Assembly: GCF_027744825.2 (NCBI RefSeq)
Contig: NC_071342.1
Location: forward strand, 19,502,001-19,566,000
Length of the DNA: 64,000 nucleotides
Direction of reading: 5' to 3'
DNA from: Synchiropus splendidus
Lineage: Eukaryota > Chordata > Actinopteri > Syngnathiformes > Callionymidae
Below, in pieces: positions 1 to 23,000 of this stretch; position 1 is the stretch's first letter; each line of letters begins with the position of its first letter. The notes beneath the pieces are model-generated. The model saw only the letters and a list, made by a program, of their open reading frames with translations, ran no database searches and was not told the DNA's origin. Position numbers and translations under genes: made by a program.

Positions 1-1341
1 AATGGGATGACAAGTGAGGCAAAAGGTTTGCTTCCCACTACGACACATTGAAGAGCCAACCACGATTCTGGAGCACTGTGGCATGCTCACATCCGTGACA
101 CCTGATGATTCCCCAGCGCACGCTAACAGACGACATGTCTTACAGGATGCTGCTGCTGTTGAACCAGGAGAAAAACTACTCAAACGTCCGAGGCAATAGC
201 TTGGTTTCCTTCGCTGTGAGGGCAAGTGTGTCCCACAGAAAATGAATGTGGAACTAAGACATGGTATTTGATGTTTACCGCTGATATTCAATCCTCATAA
301 AGTGGATCTGTATCAGCGTAATTATCGCTATTGCACGGCTCAAGTGTCCAGTGTTGGAGTCCAACTCAAACACCCCATAAAGCCTTAATGACAGCGAGCG
401 ATGAGGAACTAATGTTGGCGATTGCTGCTCCCCGTCTGATATCATCCACTCCGCACGCTCGCTGAAGATGCTGGCGTCACATTCCACTTATCTTGGACAG
501 CAAAACTAATGTCCCCTCTGCCGGATCAAACTGGAAGTCAGCGAGAGTAAAATGGTTTCCCCCGGGCGAGAATTAACTCTGACAGACAATCTGCCTCGCC
601 ACTCTGTGCACTTCAATTATCCTGAATAAAACATCTTCCCGCTAACACGGCTCCAACATCCCTACATGCACAGACACGGGGGAGGATGCAACTATTTACT
701 TTGAGGTCTTCTTCAATGGATGCCAAGGCGGATCACGGGAGGGTGAGACGTGAGATGTTTGGACAGCGGTGGCTAGTGGGCTCGGCGTTGACAGAGCTGG
801 GAGACTATCGGATTAATGATGCCGCCTTTAAAACTCCTTCCTAAGTAAAAATAAAACAGTGAGAATGATGGAGTTTAATTAGAGCAATAAGGACAGGAGA
901 CTGGAGTCGTGGGCCATCTGCCAGAGAGGACGGCTGCTGCGGGGCTGTCTCACTGAATTGTGTCCTCGGACTGTAAATCTCAAGTGACCTAAATCTCATG
1001 AAAGTTTGGCCCTAAACATGCGAAACAAGAGCAGTGACCCTGCAAAACTGTCACACTGTCTTAAGATTCCATCGCCCCGAGTCAGGTGTGCAAGTGTGCA
1101 CGCAGTCCAACAGTGGGAATGAGACAAATAGAAAAGGGCAGCAGCACCAAGTTGTGCTGGATTTATCTCACCTTTCATGACCAGCAATGCAAAGTCACTG
1201 ACATTCACGCAGCATCTACAGGTGTGAGACTGGTTCAGCAGGGTTCAGAACATTTTAAATACTGATAAGTGATGAAGAAGGGTTTATTAACAAGCAGATG
1301 AATAAACAGGGTAGTAATAAAGAGCAGTATTTAATTCTCAC
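1..1341. other. Non-coding stretch, possible intron of a gene to the left
   Basis: Only short open frames on both strands, none resembling a known protein and none flanked by convincing splice sites. Base composition is mixed, without simple repeats. It could be intron 1 of the putative minus-strand gene starting at about 1600, or plain intergenic DNA. Confidence 0.3.
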
Positions 1342-1600
1342 CTGTGATCCACGGTCCAGAGCCACGCTGCTGTGCGGACTGATGGTCAGCTGGACTGAGG
1401 ACAGCAACAAATGATGATGATGATGATGATGTTCCACGAAAGCAGTTTCCGTGGCTGATCCACGCAGCTCAACTTTCCCACCAGTGACGGAGCTCCGTGT
1501 CGGTGTGCGAGCTCGCAGCCCGACGTTCCTGCTGCTGCCGCTGCTGCTGCACACTGACACTTTTATTCCCCCGAACAGGAAAATTATTAAATAAATAGAG
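1342..1600 (-). other. Possible first (non-coding) exon and promoter of an unidentified minus-strand gene
   Basis: On the minus strand a CpG-containing segment ends at 1342 with a consensus 5' splice site (CAG|GTGAGA). It includes GCA/GCC-type triplets (1525-1550) and a (CAT)n run (1411-1431, minus sense). An open frame runs through it (Ser-rich, then about seven His), but it has no ATG; the only upstream ATG (CAT at about 1633) hits a stop before the exon. It is therefore read as 5' UTR rather than coding. AT-rich TATA-like words lie at about 1570-1600. If real, the rest of the gene lies left of the window and 1-1341 is its first intron. No protein similarity supports it. Confidence 0.3.
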
Positions 1601-4429
1601 CGTGACGTTGCTGCTCTCGGCCACCAGAGGGTGCCATTCAGTGGGGGGGCGGTCCTGATCTGGGGTCAGACGAGCGCCACGTTAACTATTGTTTATACTT
1701 GTTCATCTTTTAACACCTGCACTCTTTAAGAACCCCCACAGTTATACTCTTCAATCTCACACTTTTAGGCTTATTCTGATAAATACAATTTATAAAATGG
1801 GTCTTTTTAATTAAGTTGAGCAATATTAAGACAATGTTATGTCAAAACAGAATAGTGAATATTTATATTAATAAATTTCCATGAAAGCATTACATTTTTG
1901 AAATAGTGCAATGTCATTTGTATAAATAATTAAGTGTGAAATCATGATAGAGGAAGCTCATTATTTCATGGTGAGATTTTGTTCAAATTCAATAGCTGTG
2001 AATAGCATTAAACAATTTGTATTAAATGATTATAAAATCGTACTTATTTCTAATATTTGAGTGACCTCTGTACATTCACCTCAGACCCCTCTCCTCTGCT
2101 ACACAACAGACAAATATATAGTGCTATATTTCTATATTAAATCAAGCAAAAATGGTGGTACATGTTCCTGGGACTGAACCTGCAGCGTCTCAGTCCAACT
2201 AGAAACGTGTTTCCAGGCAACGGGAGGCCATGTTACATTGGTCATGTAACCCTGAATTGTGCCTCTATTGGAAACTCTTTCCTTGAAATTGAGAATGCAT
2301 TTGAATTTATAAAAAAAAAAAAGAGAGGCTGTTTCACAAGGTGTATTGTATGATGACAAATATGAGAAGGCTCTGCGAGTGATCACTTCACAATTAAGAA
2401 AATGTATCAGCCTTGTTTCATTTGACATCTGACATTGTTGGGTTGGATTAGAGTGTCGCAGTTTTGTGTTGCGGCTGTGTTCCTGTCAGCCTCGTCCTTG
2501 ATGTTTGTGTGTCAGTGACTTTGTCATGTTTTGTGATTTAGAACCTGAAGCTTTTTGCATAAAGACCTTGGGATATTATTGCATTTGCTGATATATTCAT
2601 GGACCGAAAAGTGAAATAAATTTGCCGTCAATGTTCTTAAATAACGTGTATAATGCAATTAATCTGTTGCTTCCATGCATGAATATATTTTTTGTAATTG
2701 CCATTATAATTCTATTTTTTAAAAGAATGTTCACATTTTTGCCACTCAGTTTTAAAATGGTAAAAAGTAACAAAGCTTACACAAGAGCAATAACTTCATC
2801 AAAAAAATAAATTATTGGAATTTTTAACATAAGACATCAGATTTTAGGAGCATCTCCATTGAAATTCATGTATAAGTTGCTCCCAAAATTGTCAGTAAGG
2901 CACATAAATGTGAGCTTGTGGCGTGGAAGAGGCAACATGAAACATGTGTACAGAAATGTAGTCTGTGGTGGCCTGGTGTCAGCTTCTTATGAATTTAACA
3001 TCTCACATGTTGTGCATTTTACCATTTTAATTTCTCTCCTTGACATGCAATTTGTCCTTTAAAAGTTCTCCGTCATCAAGAGGGAAACCACTCCGTTTTT
3101 TTGGGGGTGGTAAATTTGCATCTTGAAATATCTGAGTCAGCAGATTGGAAAATTACCCACCAGCTGCCCTTCATTTTTTGTGTCTCGCACCGCTGTCGTG
3201 TACAAGAGCGGCTTTCGTTGGCTGCGTGCAACAGGAAACGGCCCCTCCCTTCGCCTGTCGTGCACATAAAGGAAATCATTAATGGAGCATTAGCGGCTGG
3301 CTGTGAAATCATAACCGCCCTGGGCTCGCGTCTTTTGTGGAAGCGGCCCTGCTCTCCGCTGCAGCACCGCTGCAGGTGGAAATGTCATCCCTCACTGTCA
3401 TTACATTTCTGTTCCCATTAACTATTGATTATCTCCACTTCAGCCCTGGTGTGGAAGTGGCCCGCGTGACTCAGCAGAGCAGCTGTGCCCACTTCCTGGT
3501 CCTCAGACCTGAAAAAAAAAAGTGAATCGGGGAGCCACAGGGGGCCAGGGGGGCGAGCGACTCCATGCTTGAGCAGACAACCGCAGGTTAAGTTGTTCTC
3601 TTCCTGGACCACGAAGGATTTGTCCGCTCCATGTGATGCATATTTACCGTGAGGTTAGCGCGGGTTTACCGTCTGTCGTCCCGGGAGGAGCAGGTGAAAA
3701 GTTTGTTTGGGCGAAAAGCTGCTCAACCTTTTCTGTCAACAGACGGCATCCACAGTATGTTGTTCTAGTCGCTGCTGTGGACTTAACGCGGCTGCAAACA
3801 CCACTGCTGCTCTGTGGTCTTACTTTCCCCGTCACTGCTCCGGAGAACGGCAGAGTGGAAGGGTTTTATTTGGGCAGAGCCAAATCTCCAAGTGGGAGTT
3901 TCGTTCCCACAGGCTCACGGTTGGATCTTGAAAGCCGTGGCCATGGCCCTGCCTACAGAACATTCAAAACAAGGTCAAACTAGTCGCGGCGAGGGTTCAC
4001 AGGCTATGCTAACTTAGGTTGAGCTGTTGACCTCCGAGCTCCAGTACAGTATTTCTCAGAAATGTAAAGTAGAAGTAGTTACATGTGTTTCGTCTGTAGT
4101 GGCTGTCATGATGCTTTTACTTTGGTTTTATTTCGTACATGTGCTTCCTGAGCCTGTTTTGCTTGACAAGGTAATGGCACACACCTGGAGCCACTCTGCA
4201 ATTACAATCCACCTGCTGCAAAGAGCTTCCTGGGTCCACTGTTGTGTGTCACAATGTGTGAGCTGCTATACAGGTATCATGGCTTCTCTTTTGGATTCTT
4301 AGTTAATTGTTCATTGTTAATCAATAAATAAATAAATAGTTTAACTTGACTCTCATGGTCTGAGTCTGTTGACAGTCACCACACGCTCTTGGGTTCAGTC
4401 TCCGGACAGTGGCCATAGTGGTTTGTTTT

Positions 4430-4432
<3 letters not shown>

Positions 4433-4460
<28 letters not shown>
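4433..4460. repeat. (TA)n microsatellite
   Basis: Fourteen TA units in intergenic DNA, about 60 bp before a small LINE insertion. Confidence 0.9.
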
Positions 4461-4463
<3 letters not shown>

Positions 4464-4523
4464 CCATCTGGCACTGGATGACAGAGAACATGCCACCACA
4501 TTAATGACCAGTTAGCTACTGCT

Positions 4524-4624
4524 TTGTATTTCAGAGAAGAGGAAGCAGAGGACAGGGTGAGATGGAGGAAAATTATCCGCTGTGGCGTCCCCTGAAGGGA
4601 GAGGCTGAAAGAAAAAGAAGAAGA
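4524..4624 (+). mobile_element. 5'-truncated LINE 3' end (about 100 bp) with target-site duplication
   Basis: The segment matches the last part of the LINE copy at 17231-17653: the run from the GAGGAAGCAGAGGACAGGG word through CCCCTGAAGGGAGA to the A/G-rich tail is shared with few differences. The insertion is bracketed by a perfect 10-bp direct repeat, AGCTACTGCT, at 4514-4523 and 4625-4634, as expected from target-primed reverse transcription. Its tail is an AAG-type simple repeat. The family (RTE/L2-like) is not resolved. Confidence 0.75.
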
Positions 4625-5984
4625 AGCTACTGCTGTGTAAAAAAAAACACTCTGTCTTTGCTACCACATATGATCTGCTTTCTGAGTTCATGCTCCTTCC
4701 AAAACAAGTTCATCTAAGACACTAGTGTTTAAATCAAACACTAGTATAATAAGCACTGGGACCAAAATCTGTCTTCTCAGGAATGTTTATTACCCTTTTT
4801 AACACTTATGTCATGATATATTGAAGGACAAATTGCCTTTCAATGAAGAAAATATGAGTCACTGCATCATGCTGTCATGCTGAAAATTCTATTGCATTGT
4901 GTAATACACAAGTGCCATATGTTGCAATTCATCATACTTCCCTAAATGCTGCCTCCTTTTTGGTGCTTTGGGTCCTTTTTTGTGCTATTGCCTCTCTATG
5001 ATTTTGGAGTGCTTAGTATAAATTAGAATCAACTGCAACTAGAATCTATCAAGAGCGCAGTTCACCACATGACCTGAGTGGCAGTAATGATCCCTGTTGA
5101 GTTGGACATGAGAAAACACAGAAGAAGAGGTTAAAGGTAACATCAAAATTAAGACTTAACATAAAACCATTTCAAGTCTATTTCAAGGCGCTTCATGTGT
5201 CTGCACTGTAGCCTCTAGCTGAAGCAAATCAGACTTGGAAGTGCAAGTGACATAAATGGAGGCATTTAAAGTTCAGATGGACGCCACAGTTTTGACTCTG
5301 AAGTCAGTCAAAGACCTTAATATTGATGACCGGTCATGGCCTGTTTCTCACAAGAGCTTTATATGATTTCCTCACTTACCCGTGTACTCCCTCACACCCC
5401 TCTGGTGTGGGTTTATTTATCACTGGCCTTCACATGCAGGCGATCTGACAGTTCCAAAAAAAAACAGCAGAGATTTTACTCGCGGCCAGTCTGGTTGTCT
5501 GACCCCTTGTGTTTACTCTGCTTTGTTGTTTCAGGCTGTTTCTTGCCACTGTGCGTCCATGTGCTCCGGCGTAGAGAAGAAAATCCTGTATTTGTCTCAC
5601 AGGTGGGAAATTTCATCATGATAGGAGAGGAGCAAAAAACACAAACGTAACAGCCGTTCAAGCACTTGTTGTCTTGTGTATTTTGACTCACTGCTGCATT
5701 GTCTAATCCGACCAGCATTTGGCGTCTGTACCTTCACTTAAAAATGCTTTCACCTTCATTCTAATTCTAATCTTCATAACCAAAATCATGACTCATGTAA
5801 TAATAATTATGCATAAAATGATGTTTGCCATGACAAAGCTGGATGATTCAATATGAACAAGAACTAACCTTTAAAAGGTAAATGCCATTAAGAGAATATT
5901 TTTATGTTCCAACTTTTGCTGCCCTCAAGTGAACTTCGTTGTTGCATAAAGAAATTAACTGAAAAATACAGATGATATTGTTGT

Positions 5985-6690
5985 GATAGCAGTTGTAGTC
6001 GGTGTAGTAAAAGCTGCAGCAGAAGAAGTATTTGGTTTTATTAGTGTAGTAACAGCATGTAATAGCAGCAGACGAATTAAGAAGTAGAAACCAACCATGC
6101 AGTAGTGGTAACATGAGTAGTAGTATTTTGTGTTGTAGTAGATGTAGTTTTAGCTGCATTGTCCGGCAATAACAATAACAGAAGTAGCAGTTCTAGTAGT
6201 CACTGTAAAAATAGCTGGAGCCGCAGGGGCTTTAGTAGTGCAAGTAGCATTAGTGGTATTAATCTTATACAGTACATTATACAGTAATATATAATTACAG
6301 TAGGAGCTATGAAGGATGGGTAGTTGTGGGAGTAGAAACAGTATGAGTAAGCAGTTGACAGTAGAGAACTTGCACAGCTGCAGTACTCCCTGTACTCCGA
6401 ATAGTTCTCCTAGTACTCCTACTAGTTTTAATAGAAGTAGTAGCGTGAGTTGTAGCACTAGTACCACTATTAATGAGAATAGAAGCATTTGTTGTTGTTG
6501 TAGTAGAAGTAGTAGCGGCAGAATCTATGCTTGAAGATGAAGGAGGAATATGTAGTAGTAAAAACAAAAATATATCAGGAGTCATAGCTGTGTTATCAGA
6601 TTACTAGTAGCGATAGTAGCCTGGGATGTGGTGGAAATAGCAGCAGTAGAAGTGGTAACAGTGGGAGTTTCAGAGTCAGTGAAGAAGTGG
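5985..6690. repeat. Degenerate TAG/CTA trinucleotide-repeat domain
   Basis: About 700 bp dominated by TAG, GTA and AGT triplets on the plus strand (CTA/TAC/ACT on minus), interrupted by point changes and short unique pieces. It creates spurious open frames rich in Ser, Thr, Leu and Cys on both strands. It looks like an old, decayed trinucleotide array rather than a gene. Confidence 0.6.
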
Positions 6691-9250
6691 TTGCCGGACC
6701 ACAAGTACTTGTCGTAGCAGATGCATTTCAAGAGCTGAACTGAACAATGAGGCTTAAATGAAAAATTGAGAGCGGATGATGTGCGAAGGCTCTGAGCAGA
6801 AAGTGCTGGAAAAAAAGATCCAAAATTGAAACACTTCTCACGTGCTCTCACTCAGTTATGAGCTTGTGTTATCCCGGTAAAGTGAGAAGAAATGACGACA
6901 TATTGCGACAACTTAAATGGTGGGTCAGCTTTGGCCGGCCCCTGGGGGTCCTTTCCCCGTTACATTTCATTGAGATGACATTTCATTTGGATTGACTTTC
7001 TCGCACTGCTTTACAACGACATCCGATGTTATTGTTTTTGGGGTGTGGAAAGGACTAATCATTTCAGCACTGACAGCTGAGTGTTCTGTGGGCGATTATC
7101 CAGCCCAGTGAGAGAAGTGGCTGTGATTTATGTTCAGCAAAACCTCGGAGCCGATCGCGATCTGTCCTGCGCAGCGCCAGGTCGCGCTAATCGCCAAAGA
7201 AAATCACAGCCAAACATCCAATCTGTATTCATAAAAAGTCCCATTTATTTCAAAGTCATTTCATCACAAATATTACAAATCTGCATGGATGGTGGGGAGG
7301 ACCCACACCGGGAGCGCATGAATAAAACATTTAATACCATAATGGCGTCCGTCCCACACACGCGCTGGAACCTTTCACTCTTTTGGGTGGGAGAGTAAAC
7401 AAGAATCAAGCGGGCGCGCCGACACAGTAAATGAGTTTGTTGGGTCAGGATTACAGTGCACTGAAATCCAGCAGAATCCAGTGTGCCTCGAGGATAATCC
7501 CGCCAGAACAGTGCAACGCTACTACAGAGCCGCCGAGCCTGCTAGCGCTGACGACAGCCTAAAGTGAGGGAGAGGATGAAACATGACAAAGGTGTGGAGC
7601 GTTCTTTAAAAAATACCTCACTTCTCTAACACAAAATCTATTCACACAGGTAGAAAAACTAAGTTGCATAAACATTTCTTCAATGAAATGCTGTGTAAAG
7701 CTCTTAGAATCATCTGAGGAAACAAGTCATGTGACCCTAGTATGCGAATGAATATTACACTTTAGTGTTTCAATAACAACTTCAGTTGGAGTTATTCCAG
7801 TCTTTACCTAATATCTGGGACCATCAAAGCTTAAATAAGTAGCGAGCATCACCAGATTATATCCTCCTGATTTAGGCAAAAGTGCAACAGAATAATAGGT
7901 TGAGAATGGTAATAACTGTCAAACATATCAGTGTTTGAGACGATCTTTCATTCAAACACTACCTCCAGCATTGTGTTTTGTCCCAAGTTCACTTTACATG
8001 CTAGAGGTGGAGGCATTGTTTTTGCTTGGGATGAGAGGCAGAGGACACCCTGGAAAGGTGACCTGTACATCACACCTATGGACAATGTGGAGTTGTCAAT
8101 TGACCTTTATATGTGAATGGAGTGCCCAGAGGAAATCCATGGTTGTGTTGAGTTGTTTTCAATTTTAGTAATTGAAAATGGTAGTAAATTTTTCAAGGCA
8201 ATGCACCGTGAAAATAGATGTGTAGGAAACAGAACAGTGTGATCAGAGAGCCATTGCATTATGTGTCAAATGTGATGAAAATTTGATGAAAATGATTTCC
8301 ATAACCATCCTTTGGTCAAGTTTTATTTTAACCTATATTAGTTTTAGAGATTAGAGTTGTCATTGTTCTGAGGTGGCCCCAAATATTTTGCCAAGACTGT
8401 CATAAAAACATTCAACCCTAGAACACTAAGAGCAGTTACGGTCCCAAGATTTTCGTTTTGTTGCTGTTAGAGCATCATGAGTTGCTTCCTCACTGACAAG
8501 AGGGAGGTTAGTTTCCGTGCTCCGATCCCAGTCTAAGAGTCAAACGCATGTCATTCTGTGCTGAATCATCCTGTCATTGTTCAAAGGAAACACCTGGTTT
8601 ATTGTCATCCTCGGCCCCCAGCCTGTCTCAGACTCGCCGACTCCGGCGAGACAGCAACAGAGTCAGACACAGGTACGGTTCCTTCACCTTGACAGGTATT
8701 AGGCTTTTAATAAAAGTATCTGATGTTAGGGACGTGTTACTGTGTTAGTGTTCTAGTAGTCAGTATCAGAACGAGTGGAATTATTTGAACACATTATTTT
8801 GTTGAAATAAGTTTTGACTGCTTTTTATAGATTTGTCATTTAAATTTTCTTTCCGAAGTCCATGTCTTTGTTTGCCTCATTTTCATTTTCAGATCACATG
8901 ACTTGTAAGTTTCCTGGGGACCCGCCGGTGAAGTCAAACCCTGATATTTCTCAGTTGTTGGGCTACAAAACTGCTCCAAATCTTTTAGCTTTAATTCCTA
9001 TAAATGCCACTTAAACTGATTTCATGACATTTATGTCGGTTTTAAAGCCAAACAAATTCGAAGCTGCAGTCATGGCGCTAACGCAAATAGGTTCTCATCA
9101 TAGCTAAAGTAAAGACTGAGGAATGGAATGAACCTTCGTTCCACTCAGTCCTCGAAACCTGAGATAATGTAGAAATTCTTATTCTGATTGTCTCAAATAT
9201 TTTAAAGCAAAAGTGCTACTGACACCAGACTGTCTGCGTGAGTCACGTCA

Positions 9251-20034
<10,784 letters not shown>

Positions 20035-20060
20035 TCTCTAAGCGCTTTGAAGAGAATAAC

Positions 20061-23000
20061 CTGCCAAAGCAAAGAAGGATGTTTAAACTTTTGAAGATGG
20101 AAATGTCTGTTCTTATCTCATCTTCAGCTGAAATCCAGCGTCTGGTCACAGGGTGATTCAAAACAATCCCAGCCCACTCTGATGTAAGAATCACCAGACA
20201 TTTCTCAGTCCGACTGGTGGTCCAATAATAATTAATAACTCATTTAAATGCATAGATACTGAACAAAATATGTATGTTTTGAAGGTGCACAAAATTAGAA
20301 AAAAAAGTGTTAAATAAAACATGCTAAATTAGATATTATAGAAACGCAAACAAAAAACAAATGTGAAAAATTTGATATTTTTTCCCTTTGTTCAACAGTG
20401 TTACAACAGTGTAATTAAATTACCCATCATTTTTATTGATCCAAACAATGGATAAATCACTTATTATTGACTGCTAATGAAGAATAGTACTGTGCTAGGA
20501 ACTCTGCAAATATCTGTATTAATGTCTGCTTGTTTGTTTTTATTTTCTGTAGCAGTAAAGGTCAGATTTACCCAAATCACCTATGCACAGAGAAGCACTG
20601 GCTCTTGTCTGGATCTCTCACAGATGACAGCCCTCACCACACCTGCAGCTGTATCCTTCATTTTGTTGTTGTCGTCTACAATGACTTGTCGGCTAAAGTT
20701 CTCACCAATCACTTGCAATGTTTAACGTCACATTTTTTTTCTTCACCACCATCAGATGAGGAAGCAGCGTCTGATCAGAACAAGCAGATAATCTGAGTCT
20801 CACCAGATCCAGATAACATACAAGAGAAACCACTTGTTCTGTGAAGGCCTGAGGAGCCAACCATGTGTGTGACTGTTTCTAAATGTGGCATGGAAATGCG
20901 ACAGTGCCTCACTTGTGACTGCGTAGCAAATTCTTTGTACTCACCGAACAGATAGAATTAGGAATCTTGCTCTATTATGAGGCTGAATTGAGCTTTTTCA
21001 ATCTTGAAAACAAGCTCATGTGTTCAACCCTACTCATGCTGTGCAACAGAAATACAATGTGAAATTAATGTTTAGTCGCTATTAATGTTCCACAAGATAA
21101 TCCAGCTATTCTGGATCCCTTTCAAGTGTTTTCTAGTAAACATGGCCCCTCCCTCCTCCTTTGCTGTCAATCTCCCCCCTTCAAAATGACCCCCTGAAAC
21201 ATACCATTAATCCATCACTCAGTTCAAAGGCTGGACACAAACTAAAATAGTATTGAGCAGAAAACGTAAAAAGTCACTCAGAGGCAGCGACTATATCAAC
21301 TTAAATGTCAGTGCGTTTAGAGGAAACGCAGCCATGCATTCATCACGGCGAGCCTCACTCCTGTGGCTTTTTCAGAACTCATGCACATCTGTGTGTAATT
21401 ATTACTGATATTTTCTGGTGTTGCGTCAGTCATGCTGACAAAATATCTCATCAAGAGACAGGAAATGAAAGTACTTTCCGATAGTCCTGCCACATTAGTG
21501 ATGTGAATGTATTTTGAAAGGGATATTACATCAGAGTTGGGGTCAACTGTTCTGACATTCTGCGAACCAGATCGATTCAATGCAACTGAATTATTCATGA
21601 AATTTCACAACAAATACAACACAAAATATCTCAGTGACCTAGCTCTCGTTGAACTCAGCCTTGAATTGAATTTGGAGTGATGAAGTAGACCTGATTTAAA
21701 GGATTATTTGATGCATGTAAACACAACTTCATATTATATGATAATGATAGTCATACTACTACTACTACTACTAATAATAATAATAATAATACATCACTTT
21801 TCTTGGGTGCTGAAAGACATTTTACATCTTGATATTGTGCTATCAAGCTGTCTGAGTTGTTTGTGTTGATGCATGACAAGAGTGACTCAATTTTCCTTCA
21901 CACTCACAATATAGTGATTGAGATAGTTATAGTGATAGTAGTTACTTTTCAGGCAGAGGCATCACTTTTCATCCCTCACTGCTGTTGCTGGCAGCGTTTA
22001 TTGTAGGAGCGACATAATGTTATTCCCACCTGCTGTCAGATTGAGCCCATCGCTCATGGAATGTTTTTGAGACGTATTATGCGGATAAAACACAGGTATA
22101 AAAAGATCACATTGAGAGGGGGAAATGAGAGGCTTGGCGGACGTATGATCTGTTCCTGGTGCCTCGGTATTTTGAAAAGAGATGATGTAACATGAATCCA
22201 ACTGGAGGCGGTGGCCTGCAAACGCTTGATATTGTCGGCTCGAAATGAATTCGACTGTCTGTTTTGATGCCATCCACTGTGAAGTTGCAAGTTAATTGTT
22301 TTACATTCCCTCAACACATCCCTGCCTTTAATCTTGTGGATGAGCACCTACTTGAGTCTTGGTCTTGAAAGATTTCTGCCTCTACTGTGCCACGATATCA
22401 AGGTACTTCTCCACTTCAAATGGATTTCCAATCATGGCTTTGTCAACGCAAGGCTGCGTGCCACGACCAGAAAAACAACTTGTAAATTTAAACCCTGAAA
22501 TATTTTCTTGAACATTTCTCTGCATGACCTTTGACCCCTGCACAAATGCCACTTCTAGGCTTTATTAGTGGTGTGATCATTAATGTTAGACTTTTAAGTG
22601 TTTATGATGGACTACGCCGCAAACACCAACATCTCGTGTCTAATCCAATAGGCTGGGATTTGTTTAGTTAACGCTAAGACCCCTTTGACCTATTTCTGTC
22701 ACCCCGAACATGTCAGCAAGCACTCAAGACTTCCCAACACCACACTGGAGCACCACGTCATCCTCATGATAACACAGATAATCCAGAGGAACTTACAGCT
22801 CTACCAATGGCACCGAGGCGATGAGAAAAAAAACATGGCGATAATCCCGGAGAACAATGCGAGTCGGCCACACTTCAAGCGTCGTGATGGCGAGACGAGC
22901 GATTGAACATTAAATCACTCATATTGAGTGGGAAATGTGACATTAAAATGGAATATTTTTATTTTATTTACCTTCAATATTCTAATGAATCGAGTGACGG

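Larger units (their letters stand above)
1601..9250. other. Intergenic region left of pcbp4
   Basis: No supportable coding exon. Contents: a short TA microsatellite (4433-4460), a small LINE insertion (4524-4624), a degenerate TAG/CTA trinucleotide domain (5985-6690) and otherwise unique sequence. The right part must contain the 3' UTR of pcbp4 (minus strand, below 9251). Candidate poly(A) signals on that strand are TTTATT words at 8598-8603 and 8322-8327; the true end is not resolved. Confidence 0.5.

Noticed and set aside
1255..1560. Minus-strand open frame with a run of His residues
   Set aside because: It opens with GTG rather than ATG, the His run is just a (CAT)n repeat, and it reads through a good 5' splice site. 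Kept only as a possible non-coding exon.
6150..6585. Leu/Thr/Ser-rich frames that could look like membrane or mucin-like proteins
   Set aside because: They are produced by the degenerate TAG/CTA triplet array; both strands are open and no splice or start signals fit.
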